A stretch of DNA of 22,453 nucleotides from UBA7672 sp964550535 (GTDB taxonomy: Bacteria; Pseudomonadota; Alphaproteobacteria; Caulobacterales; Hyphomonadaceae): positions 1-22,453 of the forward strand of contig CAZJZQ010000054.1 in NCBI GenBank assembly GCA_964550535.1, given 5' to 3'. The notes under the pieces are model-generated. The model worked only from the letters and a program-made list of their open reading frames with translations. It was not told where the DNA came from and made no database searches. Shown here piece by piece: positions 5,675-13,982 of this stretch (its first letter is position 1; every line of letters starts with the position of its first letter). The position numbers were made by a program, and so were the translations under genes.

Positions 5675-7789
5675 GTGTCGATATCCAGCATCATGAACAC
5701 GGGCCTCTCCGCCCTGACCGCCAACCAGCAGGCGATGAAGGTGACGTCGACAAACGTCGCCAACGTCAACACCGAGGGTTATTCGCGCCTCGAAGTTCAA
5801 TTCCAGTCGCGCAAGTCCTCGGGCGGCGTGGTCGGCGTGGAAATCAACGTCACGCGCGTCGCCAGCGCCTACCTCGCGGCCGCCGAGATGCGCGGCGCGG
5901 CGGACGTGGCCTCGACTGGGGCGCTCGCGAATTTCATGGATCGCGCGCAAGGTCTGCTCGGCGACCCGTCGAACAAGGGCACGGTGTTCGCGACGCTCGA
6001 TCCGGTGTTTTCGGGTTTCGGCGCTCTGGCGGTTGACCCGTCGTCGGCGCTGCGGCGCAGCTCGACGCTGTCCGACCTGCAAACAATGCTGAACCAGGTC
6101 GCGACCACGGCGCGCGAGATCAGCGCGTTGCGGGACGAGGCGCACGCGCGCGTGACGACCTCGATGTCGGAGGCGAACTCGCTGATGTCCGGCATTGCGC
6201 GGCTGAACGAGGCGATCCAGCGCGCCACCATCGGCGGTGTCAGCGCCAGCGAAGCGGAAACCGAACAGGCCCGCATGCTCGACCGGCTGGCCGAGATCAT
6301 CGATATCCGCGTGCAGCAACGGACGCTGGGCGGCGTCGAGGTGCGCACGACCGACGGCATGCTGCTGGTGGATCTGGCGCCCGCGACCATCGCGCTCAAT
6401 CCGAACGACGAGGTCCTGGCTTATCCCGGGCTGATCCTGATCCCGCCGCGCGGATCGGCTGGCGCCCCGCTGAACACGCATCTGGGCGGCGGCGAATTGA
6501 AAGGCCTGATGCAGGCGCGCGACCGTGAGCTGGTCAACCTTGAACTGGCGTTCGGCGAGTTTGCCGCGGGCGCCGCCGAAGCGTTGAACGCCGCGCACAA
6601 CAAGTCGACGCCCGTGCCGCCGCCCGCAACGATGACGGGGCGCAATACCGGCCTGATTGGTACGGATCTGCTGAACTTCAGCGGCGCCACCAATATCGGC
6701 ATCGTCGATCGCGATGGCGAAGTGGTGCGCAACCTGCGCATCGATTTCAACGCCGGAACGATCACGGACGAGGGCGGCGTGGTCACCAACTTCGCCAATA
6801 CGATCAACGCTTTTGAAACGGCGCTCGGCTCCGCGCTGGGCGCCAGCGGAACGGTGGACTTCAGCGGCGGCTCGTTGTCCCTCACCTCGCTGGTGGCCAA
6901 CACCGGCATCGTCATCACCGATGATCCGGGCGCGCCCGCCACGCGCGCGGGGCGCGGGTTCTCGCACACATTCGGCCTGAACGATCTGGTCACCAAGTCC
7001 CAGCCGCTGAACTATGCGACCGGTCTGTCGGCGGCGGACGATCACGGATTCACGGCCGGACAGACGATCACCTTCGCCGTGCGCAACAATGATGGCGCGG
7101 TAACGCGCACCATCGAATACACGGTCGGCGCCGGAAGCTCGCTTTCCTCGATCCGCACTGACATCAACTCCGCGCTGAACGGTTATGCGCAGGCGACGCT
7201 GGACGCGAATGGCCGCCTCACCATCACGCCTACCGGCAATGGCGTGGGCCGTATCGACGTGATCGACGATACGACGCGCCGTGGCGACACCGACCTGTCG
7301 CTGAGCCAGTTGTTCGGTCTTGGCGAAGCGCTGCCTGCGGGGCGGGCCATAGGGCTGTCCATCCGGTCCGACATTGCGGGCAATCCCGGTCTGCTCGGCA
7401 CGGCGCAGGCGGATCTGGCCGGGGCGCTGGCGGGGACGCGCGTGCTGCTCTCGGGCGACGGCCGGGGCGCGTTGGGTCTTGAAGCGGCCGGCGTGCAGCA
7501 GCGCACCTTCGCCGCGGCGGGCGGGCTGAGCGGACAGGTGACCTCCGTGCTCGACTATGCCGCGCGCCTGGCGGGGCACGCAGGCGTGCGGGCGGAAGCG
7601 CTGGACGGCGCGCATGCGGCGGCCAAGTCGGTGCGTGAGGAGGTGGCCCAGCGCCGCATGGGCGAGGAGGGCGTTAACCTCGACGAGGAGCTGGTGAAGA
7701 TGACGACTTACCAGCAGGCCTATTCCGCCGCGTCGCGGATGATCACCGCTGCACGCGATCTTTACGATGTTCTCCTGAACATGGTCTGA
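5675..7789 (+). CDS. flgK: Flagellar hook-associated protein 1, FlgK
   Basis: FlgK is the first hook-filament junction protein, exported through the flagellar channel and placed on top of the finished hook. The product (704 residues from the GTG at 5675) starts SISSIMNTGLSALTANQQAM and continues with STNVANVNTEGYSRLEVQF, the rod/hook N-terminal motif. FlgK-type helices span about 80-330. The C-terminal signature is YQQAYSAASRMITAARDLYD ending VLLNMV. The GTG is chosen because GGAG lies six bases before it and the resulting N terminus closely matches that of the FlgE above. In-frame ATGs at 5651, 5663, 5669 and 5693 have poorer spacing. The middle part (about 360-620) is long and less recognisable. 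It forms an operon with flgL. Confidence 0.93.
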   Translation: MSISSIMNTGLSALTANQQAMKVTSTNVANVNTEGYSRLEVQFQSRKSSGGVVGVEINVTRVASAYLAAAEMRGAADVASTGALANFMDRAQGLLGDPSNKGTVFATLDPVFSGFGALAVDPSSALRRSSTLSDLQTMLNQVATTAREISALRDEAHARVTTSMSEANSLMSGIARLNEAIQRATIGGVSASEAETEQARMLDRLAEIIDIRVQQRTLGGVEVRTTDGMLLVDLAPATIALNPNDEVLAYPGLILIPPRGSAGAPLNTHLGGGELKGLMQARDRELVNLELAFGEFAAGAAEALNAAHNKSTPVPPPATMTGRNTGLIGTDLLNFSGATNIGIVDRDGEVVRNLRIDFNAGTITDEGGVVTNFANTINAFETALGSALGASGTVDFSGGSLSLTSLVANTGIVITDDPGAPATRAGRGFSHTFGLNDLVTKSQPLNYATGLSAADDHGFTAGQTITFAVRNNDGAVTRTIEYTVGAGSSLSSIRTDINSALNGYAQATLDANGRLTITPTGNGVGRIDVIDDTTRRGDTDLSLSQLFGLGEALPAGRAIGLSIRSDIAGNPGLLGTAQADLAGALAGTRVLLSGDGRGALGLEAAGVQQRTFAAAGGLSGQVTSVLDYAARLAGHAGVRAEALDGAHAAAKSVREEVAQRRMGEEGVNLDEELVKMTTYQQAYSAASRMITAARDLYDVLLNMV

Positions 7790-7800
7790 GGAGTTTTGCC

Positions 7801-8727
7801 ATGACCCGTATTTCCTCCGCCATGATCCCCTCCGCCGCGCTGCTGGACCTGCAACGTGCGCAATCATCGCTGGTGGAGGCGGCCCGGCAGAGTGCGGCGC
7901 AAACCAAGGCGACCAGCCTGAAAGGCTATGGCCGCGAGGCGCAGACGCTCGTGTCCGCCGAAAGGCTGGCCTCGCGCACCGAGGGTTTCCTCGCCACCGC
8001 GCGCGAGATGAAGACGCGCATGCAGGTGCAGGACGTGGCGCTGGGCCGCGCCGCCGACATGGTGTCCAAGCTGAAACAGGACCTGTTCCAGAATGTCGGC
8101 CTCGAAAGCGGCGAAGGCGTGCGGGCGCAACTGGAGGAGGCGTTCTCGGTTCTCTATGACTCGATGAACACCAATATCGGCGGGCGTTATCTGTTTGGCG
8201 GCATGAAGAACGACGCGCCGCCGATCAGCGCGACGACATTGAACCAGCTGAGAGTCGATCCGCTGACGGACTCCATCGAACAGGGCGCGGCGGCGCAGTT
8301 GATGCGTATCGAGGAGAACCGCACCGTTTCGGCGGGTGTGGTGGCGGGCGATTTCATTTCCGACGCGCTGGCCTCGATCAAGCGGCTGGCCGAGATGGAT
8401 GCCGGTATTGACGGGCCGTTCGGCGAGGACCTGACCGATGTGCAGAAGTCCGCGTTGCAGCTCGAAATCGCGGCGTTGGGCGATGCGTTCGACAACATCC
8501 TCGCCGCGCAGGCGGAGAATGGCAGATTGCTGAAAGACGTGGATGCGTCGTCCTCGCGCCAGCAGGGCCAACTCGACACGCTCAAGGGCGCCATCGGCGA
8601 AATTGTGAATGTGGACCTCGCCGAAGTGGCCGTGCGGTTGAACCAGGCGCAGTACGCCTATGAGGCGTCCGCCAGCGTGTTCAACATGATGCGCGGCATG
8701 TCGTTGCTCAACTTCCTGAGCGATTAG
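7801..8727 (+). CDS. flgL: Flagellar hook-filament junction protein FlgL (HAP3)
   Basis: FlgL is the second junction protein, linking FlgK to the flagellin filament. The 308-residue product is helical and flagellin-like at both ends: an N-terminal coiled region MTRISSAMIPSAALLDLQRA with SVLYDSMNTNIGGRYLFGG near 117-135 (the typical FlgL/flagellin NxxxxGxYLFGG pattern). The C-terminal helix NQAQYAYEASASVFNMMRGM ends with SLLNFLSD. The ATG is preceded by GAGGAG at about 8 bases. It begins 11 bases after the flgK stop, so both are made from one message. No clear terminator was seen after it; a 14-base palindrome GCGGACCGGTCCGC lies at 8746-8759. Confidence 0.93.
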   Translation: MTRISSAMIPSAALLDLQRAQSSLVEAARQSAAQTKATSLKGYGREAQTLVSAERLASRTEGFLATAREMKTRMQVQDVALGRAADMVSKLKQDLFQNVGLESGEGVRAQLEEAFSVLYDSMNTNIGGRYLFGGMKNDAPPISATTLNQLRVDPLTDSIEQGAAAQLMRIEENRTVSAGVVAGDFISDALASIKRLAEMDAGIDGPFGEDLTDVQKSALQLEIAALGDAFDNILAAQAENGRLLKDVDASSSRQQGQLDTLKGAIGEIVNVDLAEVAVRLNQAQYAYEASASVFNMMRGMSLLNFLSD

Positions 8728-8797
8728 CGCCGGGAAGCTGGCGCGGCGGACCGGTCCGCTCTGGACGCGTGGCGCGGAAACTGCTGTAGGCGGCGGG

Positions 8798-8980
8798 ATG
8801 TCCCAGACTGCGTATCCCGCGCCGCCGAACAAGCCGCAGCCTTTCGAGTGCTGCGATCGCGGCTGCTGCCCGTGCATTTTCGATTATTACTGGGATGCGC
8901 TGGCGCGCTGGGAAGAAGCCGTCCGCGAACTGGGCGGCGATCCGGCGGAGGTGTTGAAGGCGATGGGGCGGGAGCGGTAG
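8798..8980 (+). CDS. Small Oxidoreductase-like domain protein
   Basis: The 60-residue protein fits the small Oxidoreductase-like domain family (PF09791 type). It has a proline-rich start (YPAPPNKPQP), then the cysteine cluster ECCDRGCCPCIFDYYWDALA with cysteines at 18, 19, 23, 24 and 26, then a short helix. The biochemical role of these proteins is not established; the cysteines suggest metal or redox binding. The start has AGGCGGCGGG just upstream. The gene lies 70 bases after flgL and ends 12 bases before a convergent gene. Its stop overlaps the palindrome GGCTGCGCAGCC (8980-8991). It is easy to miss because of its size, but the motif is distinctive. Confidence 0.8.
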   Translation: MSQTAYPAPPNKPQPFECCDRGCCPCIFDYYWDALARWEEAVRELGGDPAEVLKAMGRER

Positions 8981-8991
8981 GCTGCGCAGCC

Positions 8992-9624
8992 TTATGGCGG
9001 GACGTCCGTGTCCGCATAGTGCTCCATCGCGGCTTCGATCTGGTCGAGGGCGGCGGCGACGCGGGTCTTGTGGCCGCGTTCGGCGCGGCGGAGATAGGCA
9101 GGCTGGGTCACTGCAAGGTGGCGGATGACGCCGCAGGCGATGAGTATCAGCGGCGGAAATTCGCGCAGGTCCACCGTCCATCCATCCTCGCTGAAATGTA
9201 GGAAGGTGTTACGAAGATCGACGAGATCATCGAACGCCTCGGTGATCACGCGGGTCAGCGGCAGCTGGAAGGGCGGCTTCAGAAAATACGGATCGCCAAC
9301 GCGGCGCAGCAGTTCCAGTGGCGAGACGATGCGCGGTTCGCGCAGGGCGTAGGGTTCGGGGCCGCGGCGTCCGGCCTTGGTCCAGCGCTTCACGGCGCGC
9401 GCGTCCATGCGCGTCATGCCTTTCGAGCCGTACTCGTCATCCGTATCGAGCGCGCAGAGGCAGGCGTTCTGAACGGCCAGCACGACAGAAACCGACAGCC
9501 AGCGCCATGCGCCGGGGTCGTCGAGAATTCGGTCCGCCTCCCGCGCCGCGAACTCGACGCAGGCCAGCAGTTCGCGTGGCTGGGACGTCTGGAAATGGTA
9601 GGCTGAAGGCGGATCCTCGATCAT
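8992..9624 (-). CDS. Uncharacterised protein with HEPN-type RNxxxH motif
   Basis: I do not recognise a named family. The 210-residue product from the ATG at 9624-9622 (MIEDPPSAYHF) is predicted mostly helical. A hydrophobic helix WLSVSVVLAVQNACLCAL lies at about 42-59. DLVDLRNTFLHFSEDGW near residues 134-149 contains RNTFLH (138-143), which fits the R-(N/D/H)-x3-H signature of HEPN ribonuclease domains. The frame is open up to 9849, but that part overlaps the mnmA start and looks non-coding. No good ribosome site precedes 9624, so the start is uncertain. It is divergent from mnmA across a 199-base gap and convergent with the small gene before it. No partner nucleotidyltransferase or antitoxin gene is adjacent, so a toxin role is only a possibility. 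Confidence 0.7.
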   Translation of the reverse strand: MIEDPPSAYHFQTSQPRELLACVEFAAREADRILDDPGAWRWLSVSVVLAVQNACLCALDTDDEYGSKGMTRMDARAVKRWTKAGRRGPEPYALREPRIVSPLELLRRVGDPYFLKPPFQLPLTRVITEAFDDLVDLRNTFLHFSEDGWTVDLREFPPLILIACGVIRHLAVTQPAYLRRAERGHKTRVAAALDQIEAAMEHYADTDVPP

Positions 9625-9823
9625 GGCGTCATCTAACGCGAAGCGGTCGCTATTGTCGAACCGCCGCGCGCGCGGGATTCGTGGAGCGAAAACGAAGGAG
9701 AGACGGGCGGTGTTCCGCCGGGCGCGGGGCGCGGGAAAGGGGCCCTCCACACGTTCATTACTTTCGTGTATAGGCGCGATCCAGCACGTTTGCTGCGGGC
9801 CTTGAACCCGCTGGAGACACGAC

Positions 9824-11104
9824 ATGACGACGCTTATCGGGCCGCGCACGGGCGCGGCTTCTCCCTCTTCAGTTCCAGTCGGCGGGCCGGCGGCCGACGC
9901 GCCGCTGTGCGATTTCTCGCGTCTGGCGAATGTGGACCTGTCCGGCGCCGACCTCGATCTTTTCCCCAGTGATCCGCGGCCGCGTTCGGAAATCCGCGTG
10001 GTGGCGGCGATGTCGGGCGGGGTGGATTCCTCGGTCGTTGCGGCGCTCCTGAAATATGCCGGCTATGACGTGGTGGGCGTGACGCTCCAGCTTTACGATT
10101 TTGGCGCGGCGCTGAAGAAGCAGGGCGCGTGCTGCGCCGGTCAGGACATTCACGATGCGCGGCGCGTGGCTGAGGCGCTGGGCATTCCGCATTATGTCCT
10201 GGATTATGAAAGCCGCTTCCGGCAGCAGGTCATGGACGATTTCGCCGACACCTACCTCAAAGGGTCGACGCCGATCCCGTGCATCCGCTGCAACCAGACG
10301 GTGAAGTTCTCAGACCTGCTGGCGACCGCGAAGGATTTGGGCGCCGATGCGATGGCGACGGGCCACTATATTCGCCGCACGCTTGACGATGCAGGCGCGG
10401 CGGAGTTGTCGCGCGCGGCGGACCCTGATCGCGACCAGTCCTATTTCCTGTTCGCTACGACGCGCGAACAGCTCGATTATCTGCGCTTCCCGCTGGGCGG
10501 GATGCGCAAGCCGGACGTGCGCCGGGCCGCTGCGGCGCTGGGTCTTCAGGTTGCGGCCAAGCCGGACAGCCAGGACATCTGCTTTGTGCCCGCCGGAAAG
10601 TACGCCGACATTGTCGAGAAGCTGCGCCCCGGCGCACGCGCGGGCGGCGAGATCGTGCATATGGACGGCCGCGTGCTGGGGAACCATGATGGCGTGATCG
10701 GCTATACGATCGGCCAACGTCGCGGGCTGGGCGTCGCCACGGGCGACCCGCTGTTCGTGGTGAAGATCGACGCGCCGAACCGCCGCGTGATCGTGGGGCC
10801 GCGCGAAGCGCTGGCCACGCGCGCGCTCAGCATGGGCGAGAGCAACTGGCTGGGCGGCGAAGAATCCGGGGGTTCGCTGATGGACGCTTGCGCTGCTGGC
10901 GTGCGGGCCCTTGCGCGCGTGCGGTCGACGCGGGCGCCTGCGCCGGGGCGGATGGCGCTGGTCGATGGCTTGCCCGGCTTCGTGTTCGACACGGCCGAAG
11001 AAGGCGTCGCGCCGGGTCAGGCGTGCGTGATCTACGCCGCGCCGGACGGGCGGCACGTTCTGGGCGGCGGGTTCATCGTGAATACGGTCAGCGCAGACGT
11101 GTAG
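9824..11104 (+). CDS. mnmA: tRNA-specific 2-thiouridylase MnmA
   Basis: MnmA puts sulfur on position 2 of wobble uridine 34 in tRNA Lys, Glu and Gln, using ATP and a relay sulfur carrier. The 426-residue product contains the pyrophosphatase loop AAMSGGVDSSVVAAL (SGGVDSS at 64-70). The catalytic cysteines are C156 in PIPCIRCNQTVKF and C253 in PDSQDICFVP. GHYIRR and IGQRRGLGV are also present, and the C-terminal barrel ends GGGFIVNTV. A non-conserved extension of about 57 residues precedes the first strand. The ATG at 9824 is supported by GGAG seven bases upstream. It appears to be a single-gene unit. Confidence 0.95.
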   Translation: MTTLIGPRTGAASPSSVPVGGPAADAPLCDFSRLANVDLSGADLDLFPSDPRPRSEIRVVAAMSGGVDSSVVAALLKYAGYDVVGVTLQLYDFGAALKKQGACCAGQDIHDARRVAEALGIPHYVLDYESRFRQQVMDDFADTYLKGSTPIPCIRCNQTVKFSDLLATAKDLGADAMATGHYIRRTLDDAGAAELSRAADPDRDQSYFLFATTREQLDYLRFPLGGMRKPDVRRAAAALGLQVAAKPDSQDICFVPAGKYADIVEKLRPGARAGGEIVHMDGRVLGNHDGVIGYTIGQRRGLGVATGDPLFVVKIDAPNRRVIVGPREALATRALSMGESNWLGGEESGGSLMDACAAGVRALARVRSTRAPAPGRMALVDGLPGFVFDTAEEGVAPGQACVIYAAPDGRHVLGGGFIVNTVSADV

Positions 11105-11147
11105 CGTATCACTTCACTGCTTCGGGCACATGGGCATGGAGAAGACG

Positions 11148-11579
11148 ATGTCGATCAAGTCCGTTACGCCGATCCTGAACGTCTCCAGCATCGCGGCGAG
11201 CCAGGCGTGGTTCGAGGCGTTGGGGTGGCGGCGTGGTTTTGTCTGGCAAGATGAAGACGCGACCGAACCATCCTTCGGCAGCGTCTGCACCGATGGCGCG
11301 GAGGTGTTCCTCTGCCTCAACGGGCAGGGCTCGCGCGGCACGATCATGCCGCACTTTCCCGGCGACGATGTTACCGATGGCGTATGGATGAGCTGGTGGC
11401 TGGACAATCCCGCAGCGGTCGATGCGATGCACGCGGCTGCTGTGAAGCTCGGCTATATCGTGACGCTTCCGCCCACTGACGAGCCGTGGAATGTGCGCGA
11501 ATTCCNNNNNNNNNNATTCCACCTGCGCCATCCCGACGGCCATATGTTCCGCGTGGGTGCGGGGCTGGGCGGGGCGTGA
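11148..11579 (+). CDS. VOC family protein (glyoxalase/bleomycin-resistance fold), interrupted by an assembly gap
   Basis: VOC proteins use paired beta-alpha-beta3 modules to bind a metal and small substrates; the substrate here is unknown. The N-terminal module is clear: SIKSVTPILNVSSIAASQAW, then FEALGW, and GAEVFLCLNG further on. The end reads FHLRHPDGHMFRVGAG, the usual closing strand with HPDGH. Ten N at 11506-11515 fall between REF and FHLRHP. Removing the Ns and one copy of the flanking ATTCC restores WNVREFHLRHPDGH, as in intact relatives, giving about 138 residues. The ATG at 11148 has GGAG six bases before it; an ATG at 11130 in the same frame lacks one. It may follow mnmA in one transcript. 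Confidence 0.85.
   Translation: MSIKSVTPILNVSSIAASQAWFEALGWRRGFVWQDEDATEPSFGSVCTDGAEVFLCLNGQGSRGTIMPHFPGDDVTDGVWMSWWLDNPAAVDAMHAAAVKLGYIVTLPPTDEPWNVREFXXXXFHLRHPDGHMFRVGAGLGGA
11506..11515. other. Assembly gap (10 N) inside the VOC gene
   Basis: Ten unresolved bases lie between two copies of ATTCC (11501-11505 and 11516-11520). The duplicated flank suggests contig ends that overlap by five bases, so no sequence may actually be missing. Confidence 0.95.
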
Positions 11580-11592
11580 CGCGGCGCTCGCG

Positions 11593-12066
11593 TCAGCATC
11601 CCGAGACTTCGGCTTTGCGCACATTGCTGATGACGATGTGCGTATAGGGTTGGGGCCATTGTTCGGCGCCGACGCGCTGGCTGCCCACGGGGCAAACGGG
11701 ATGGTCGGGAGAGATGCGCTGGCCCGAAGGCGTGACGAATTTCACGTCGTAGTCGAAGGTCCAGTCGAGTCCGCTGTTGAATTCCAGAACCGTGCCGATC
11801 TCCTGCGCGAAGATCAACGACATGCCGACTTCCCCGGGATGGCGCAGCACGGGCTCGAAACGCTGGTTGTCCACGACAGAGATGATGCGCAGGCCGCCGT
11901 CCTCGGGCGCGAAGCGCACGGTGCGGCTGGGGATCATCTCGATCTCGCCTACGATCTCGCCAACAGGCGGCGGCGGAGGCTTCGGCGCATCGGCTGATTG
12001 GGCGAACACCGGCGCGGCAAGCATCGCGGCCATTGCGGCGCTGAGGATTGCATGGTGAAGCATCAT
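11593..12066 (-). CDS. Secreted hypothetical protein
   Basis: The family was not recognised. The 157-residue product has a typical Sec signal peptide: a short start MMLHHA, a hydrophobic core ILSAAMAAMLAAPV, and a likely cleavage after VFA (about residue 22). A proline-rich linker APKPPPPPVG follows. The mature part (about 120 residues) looks mainly beta, with two cysteines: one in DHPVCPVGSQ and the last residue (SGC). They could form a disulfide in the periplasm. The ATG at 12066 is preceded by GGAG six bases upstream. It is convergent with the VOC gene (13 bases apart) and divergent from the DUF5675 gene. No function can be assigned. Confidence 0.7.
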   Translation of the reverse strand: MMLHHAILSAAMAAMLAAPVFAQSADAPKPPPPPVGEIVGEIEMIPSRTVRFAPEDGGLRIISVVDNQRFEPVLRHPGEVGMSLIFAQEIGTVLEFNSGLDWTFDYDVKFVTPSGQRISPDHPVCPVGSQRVGAEQWPQPYTHIVISNVRKAEVSGC

Positions 12067-12229
12067 CCGGATCTCCTGCTGATGTTGTGACGCGGATGCT
12101 GCGGCCCGCCAACCCTTTACATGCAGGTCAATCTGAAATCCGGCGGCGGGGGCTGCGCTCTATCTGCCTGATCCCGGTTGCCCTTTTGGCGGTCTGCTGA
12201 TCTTACTGCGGCAACCCGGGGAGGGATGG

Positions 12230-13057
12230 ATGTTATTGCGCGTAGATCGTATCGAGTCAGACGAGGAATCGTCGCTCGGAAAACTGTTCATCGACGGCCA
12301 GTTCGAATGCTGGACGCTGGAGGACAGATACCGGCAGGGCGAGAAGGTTCACGGCAAGACCCGCATTCCATCCGGCCGGTATCGCGTGCAGCTGCGCCGC
12401 GAGGGCGGTTTTCACACCAACTACCTCGCCCGCTACAACGAGCCCTGGCATCAGGGCATGCTGCATGTCCGCGACGTGCCGGGGTTCGAGTACATTCTCA
12501 TCCATGTCGGCAACAGTCATGACGACACGGAGGGATGCCTGCTTGTCGGCAAGGGCAAGACGCTGGTTGAGGGGCATCACTACATAACGGAAAGCCGGGG
12601 GGCTTATTCGGCGATGTATCCCAAGGTGCGGGATGCGCTGTTGGCGGGCGAACAGGTGGAGATCGAGTATCGCGATCTCGATCCGGCGTCTCAACCGGCT
12701 GCGCCGGAATCGATGATCGTGTCGCCCGGCGGGGCTGCGGCGGCGAATGACAGGAATGATCATTCAGGCGTGGTGGCCGGAGCGATCGCGGCCGCGGGCG
12801 CGGGTGTCGCCGCTGGCGCAGGGGGGCTGCTGCTTGAGGATGACGGTGCGCAGGGCGCGCCGGCCGATGCGCCGCCTGCTCCGGCAACGCCGGAAGGCGC
12901 GCCCGAGGGCGGCGGCGCCGAGAGTGAGTTCTTCGACGATGTTGTCGCGCGCGTTAGCGATCCGTCCAACCTGATCGAGGTTGTGCTGATCGCGCTCGGC
13001 GTCCTGATCGTGATCTTCGCGATCTACTTCCTCGTCCGCCGCTTCAGACGGGGTTAG
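12230..13057 (+). CDS. DUF5675 family protein with C-terminal membrane anchor
   Basis: Residues 1-150 match the DUF5675 pattern: FECWTLEDRYRQGEKVHGKT, then IPSGRYRVQL, then VPGFEYILIHVGNSHDDTEG followed by CLLVGKG. H92, T100 and C103 are arranged rather like the His/Cys pair of L,D-transpeptidase-like folds, but this similarity is my inference. A Gly/Ala-rich hydrophobic stretch spans about 178-202 and a disordered Pro/Ala segment follows. A single membrane helix IEVVLIALGVLIVIFAIYFL (about 249-268) ends with a basic tail RRFRRG, suggesting a tail-anchored protein. GGGGAGGG lies just before the ATG. DUF5675 proteins are often phage or secretion-associated, yet no phage genes are adjacent. Confidence 0.75.
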   Translation: MLLRVDRIESDEESSLGKLFIDGQFECWTLEDRYRQGEKVHGKTRIPSGRYRVQLRREGGFHTNYLARYNEPWHQGMLHVRDVPGFEYILIHVGNSHDDTEGCLLVGKGKTLVEGHHYITESRGAYSAMYPKVRDALLAGEQVEIEYRDLDPASQPAAPESMIVSPGGAAAANDRNDHSGVVAGAIAAAGAGVAAGAGGLLLEDDGAQGAPADAPPAPATPEGAPEGGGAESEFFDDVVARVSDPSNLIEVVLIALGVLIVIFAIYFLVRRFRRG

Positions 13058-13063
13058 ACGCGT

Positions 13064-13783
13064 TCAGTCTGCGGGCTGTCCGGCGGGCTGCGAACCTTTG
13101 CGCAGGCGTCCGCGCAGGTCGAACATGTAAAGCAACATGAACCACGCGAAGAAGACTTCCTGAATCTCGCTGGGCCGGATGCCGACGCTGAGAATCTCCG
13201 GTCCCCAGATCGCCTCTACGATCTTCTCGAACACCGGGACCAGCGTGGTCAGGGCGGCGAGCAGAACCGTGCCACGTCCGGGCCACAGCACGTCCGGAAC
13301 GAATTTCGCGGTGGCGCGGCGCGGCCACTTCCACCAGTTCATCGCAACCAGCACGCCTGCGATCAGCACCCACAACTGCACCACCTGGCGCGGGCGCTGG
13401 TTGAAGATCGGGTCGATGTTGTGGAGGTTGGTTTCGTTTTCCTTGTTGATCGCCGCGAGCGCTTCGGGCGTGTCCCAGCCGAAAATGTACTGACCCCAGT
13501 TCAGGTCCTCACCAGCGAAATAGGTGAGACCGAGGCACCACGCGATCAGCCACGGGATCAGGTGACGATGCTCGCGCGCCTGCGGGTTGAGAATCGTCAT
13601 GGCGCCCAGAATAATCGCCACGATGAGCACGGCGCCAACGGCGAGTTCAAGGACGCTGGTGTGTGAGGTGACCCAGAAATAGAACGGGTCCGGCCCCGCG
13701 AAATAGGACCAGAAAATGGCCGCCGGCAGCAGGACCGGAACGCTCCAGCGGGCGATGATTTCGTGGATGGGTCTGTGCGGCAT
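13064..13783 (-). CDS. Polytopic membrane protein of unknown function
   Basis: The 239-residue product has about six hydrophobic helices (near 15-31, 44-65, 76-92, 134-150, 172-190 and 206-222). Between helices 3 and 4 lies a polar block, GEDLNWGQYIFGWDTPEALA followed by NKENETNLHNIDPIF. Its WGQ...W.TPE and N.E.NLHN elements are conserved in a family of uncharacterised bacterial membrane proteins, as far as I recall. Their density of polar residues suggests an active or binding site. The ATG at 13783 has only a weak CCGGAAA upstream. It converges on the DUF5675 gene with six bases between stops. No function is proposed. Confidence 0.7.
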   Translation of the reverse strand: MPHRPIHEIIARWSVPVLLPAAIFWSYFAGPDPFYFWVTSHTSVLELAVGAVLIVAIILGAMTILNPQAREHRHLIPWLIAWCLGLTYFAGEDLNWGQYIFGWDTPEALAAINKENETNLHNIDPIFNQRPRQVVQLWVLIAGVLVAMNWWKWPRRATAKFVPDVLWPGRGTVLLAALTTLVPVFEKIVEAIWGPEILSVGIRPSEIQEVFFAWFMLLYMFDLRGRLRKGSQPAGQPAD

Positions 13784-13982
13784 GATCAGTTTCCGGCGCG
13801 GCGCGATCCGGGGCGAATGAAGCGGCCCCGCCTGCCGCCAAGGTCATATGACAGTTTGGGGGCGTGGCAAATGCCCGGAAAACGGGGCCGGGCCGCAAGC
13901 CGCCGTTCGCGTCATGCGTGAGGGATATTGTCTCCGGGCGATACCTGCGGTGTGCTGTCGCACTGGCAAAAGGAGCACCTCC

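Noticed and set aside
5471..7867. 798-codon open frame on the minus strand opposite flgK
   Set aside because: It mirrors the flgK frame in GC-rich DNA. The product is Arg/His/Gly-rich without domains, while FlgK on the plus strand has both conserved ends.
8980..8991. Palindrome GGCTGCGCAGCC between the convergent 8798-8980 and 8992-9624 genes as a terminator
   Set aside because: With a 4-base loop only four pairs remain, and only TT follows; too weak to call.
9745..9775. Possible mnmA promoter with TATAGG at 9769-9774
   Set aside because: No acceptable -35 at 16-18 bases; the match could be chance.
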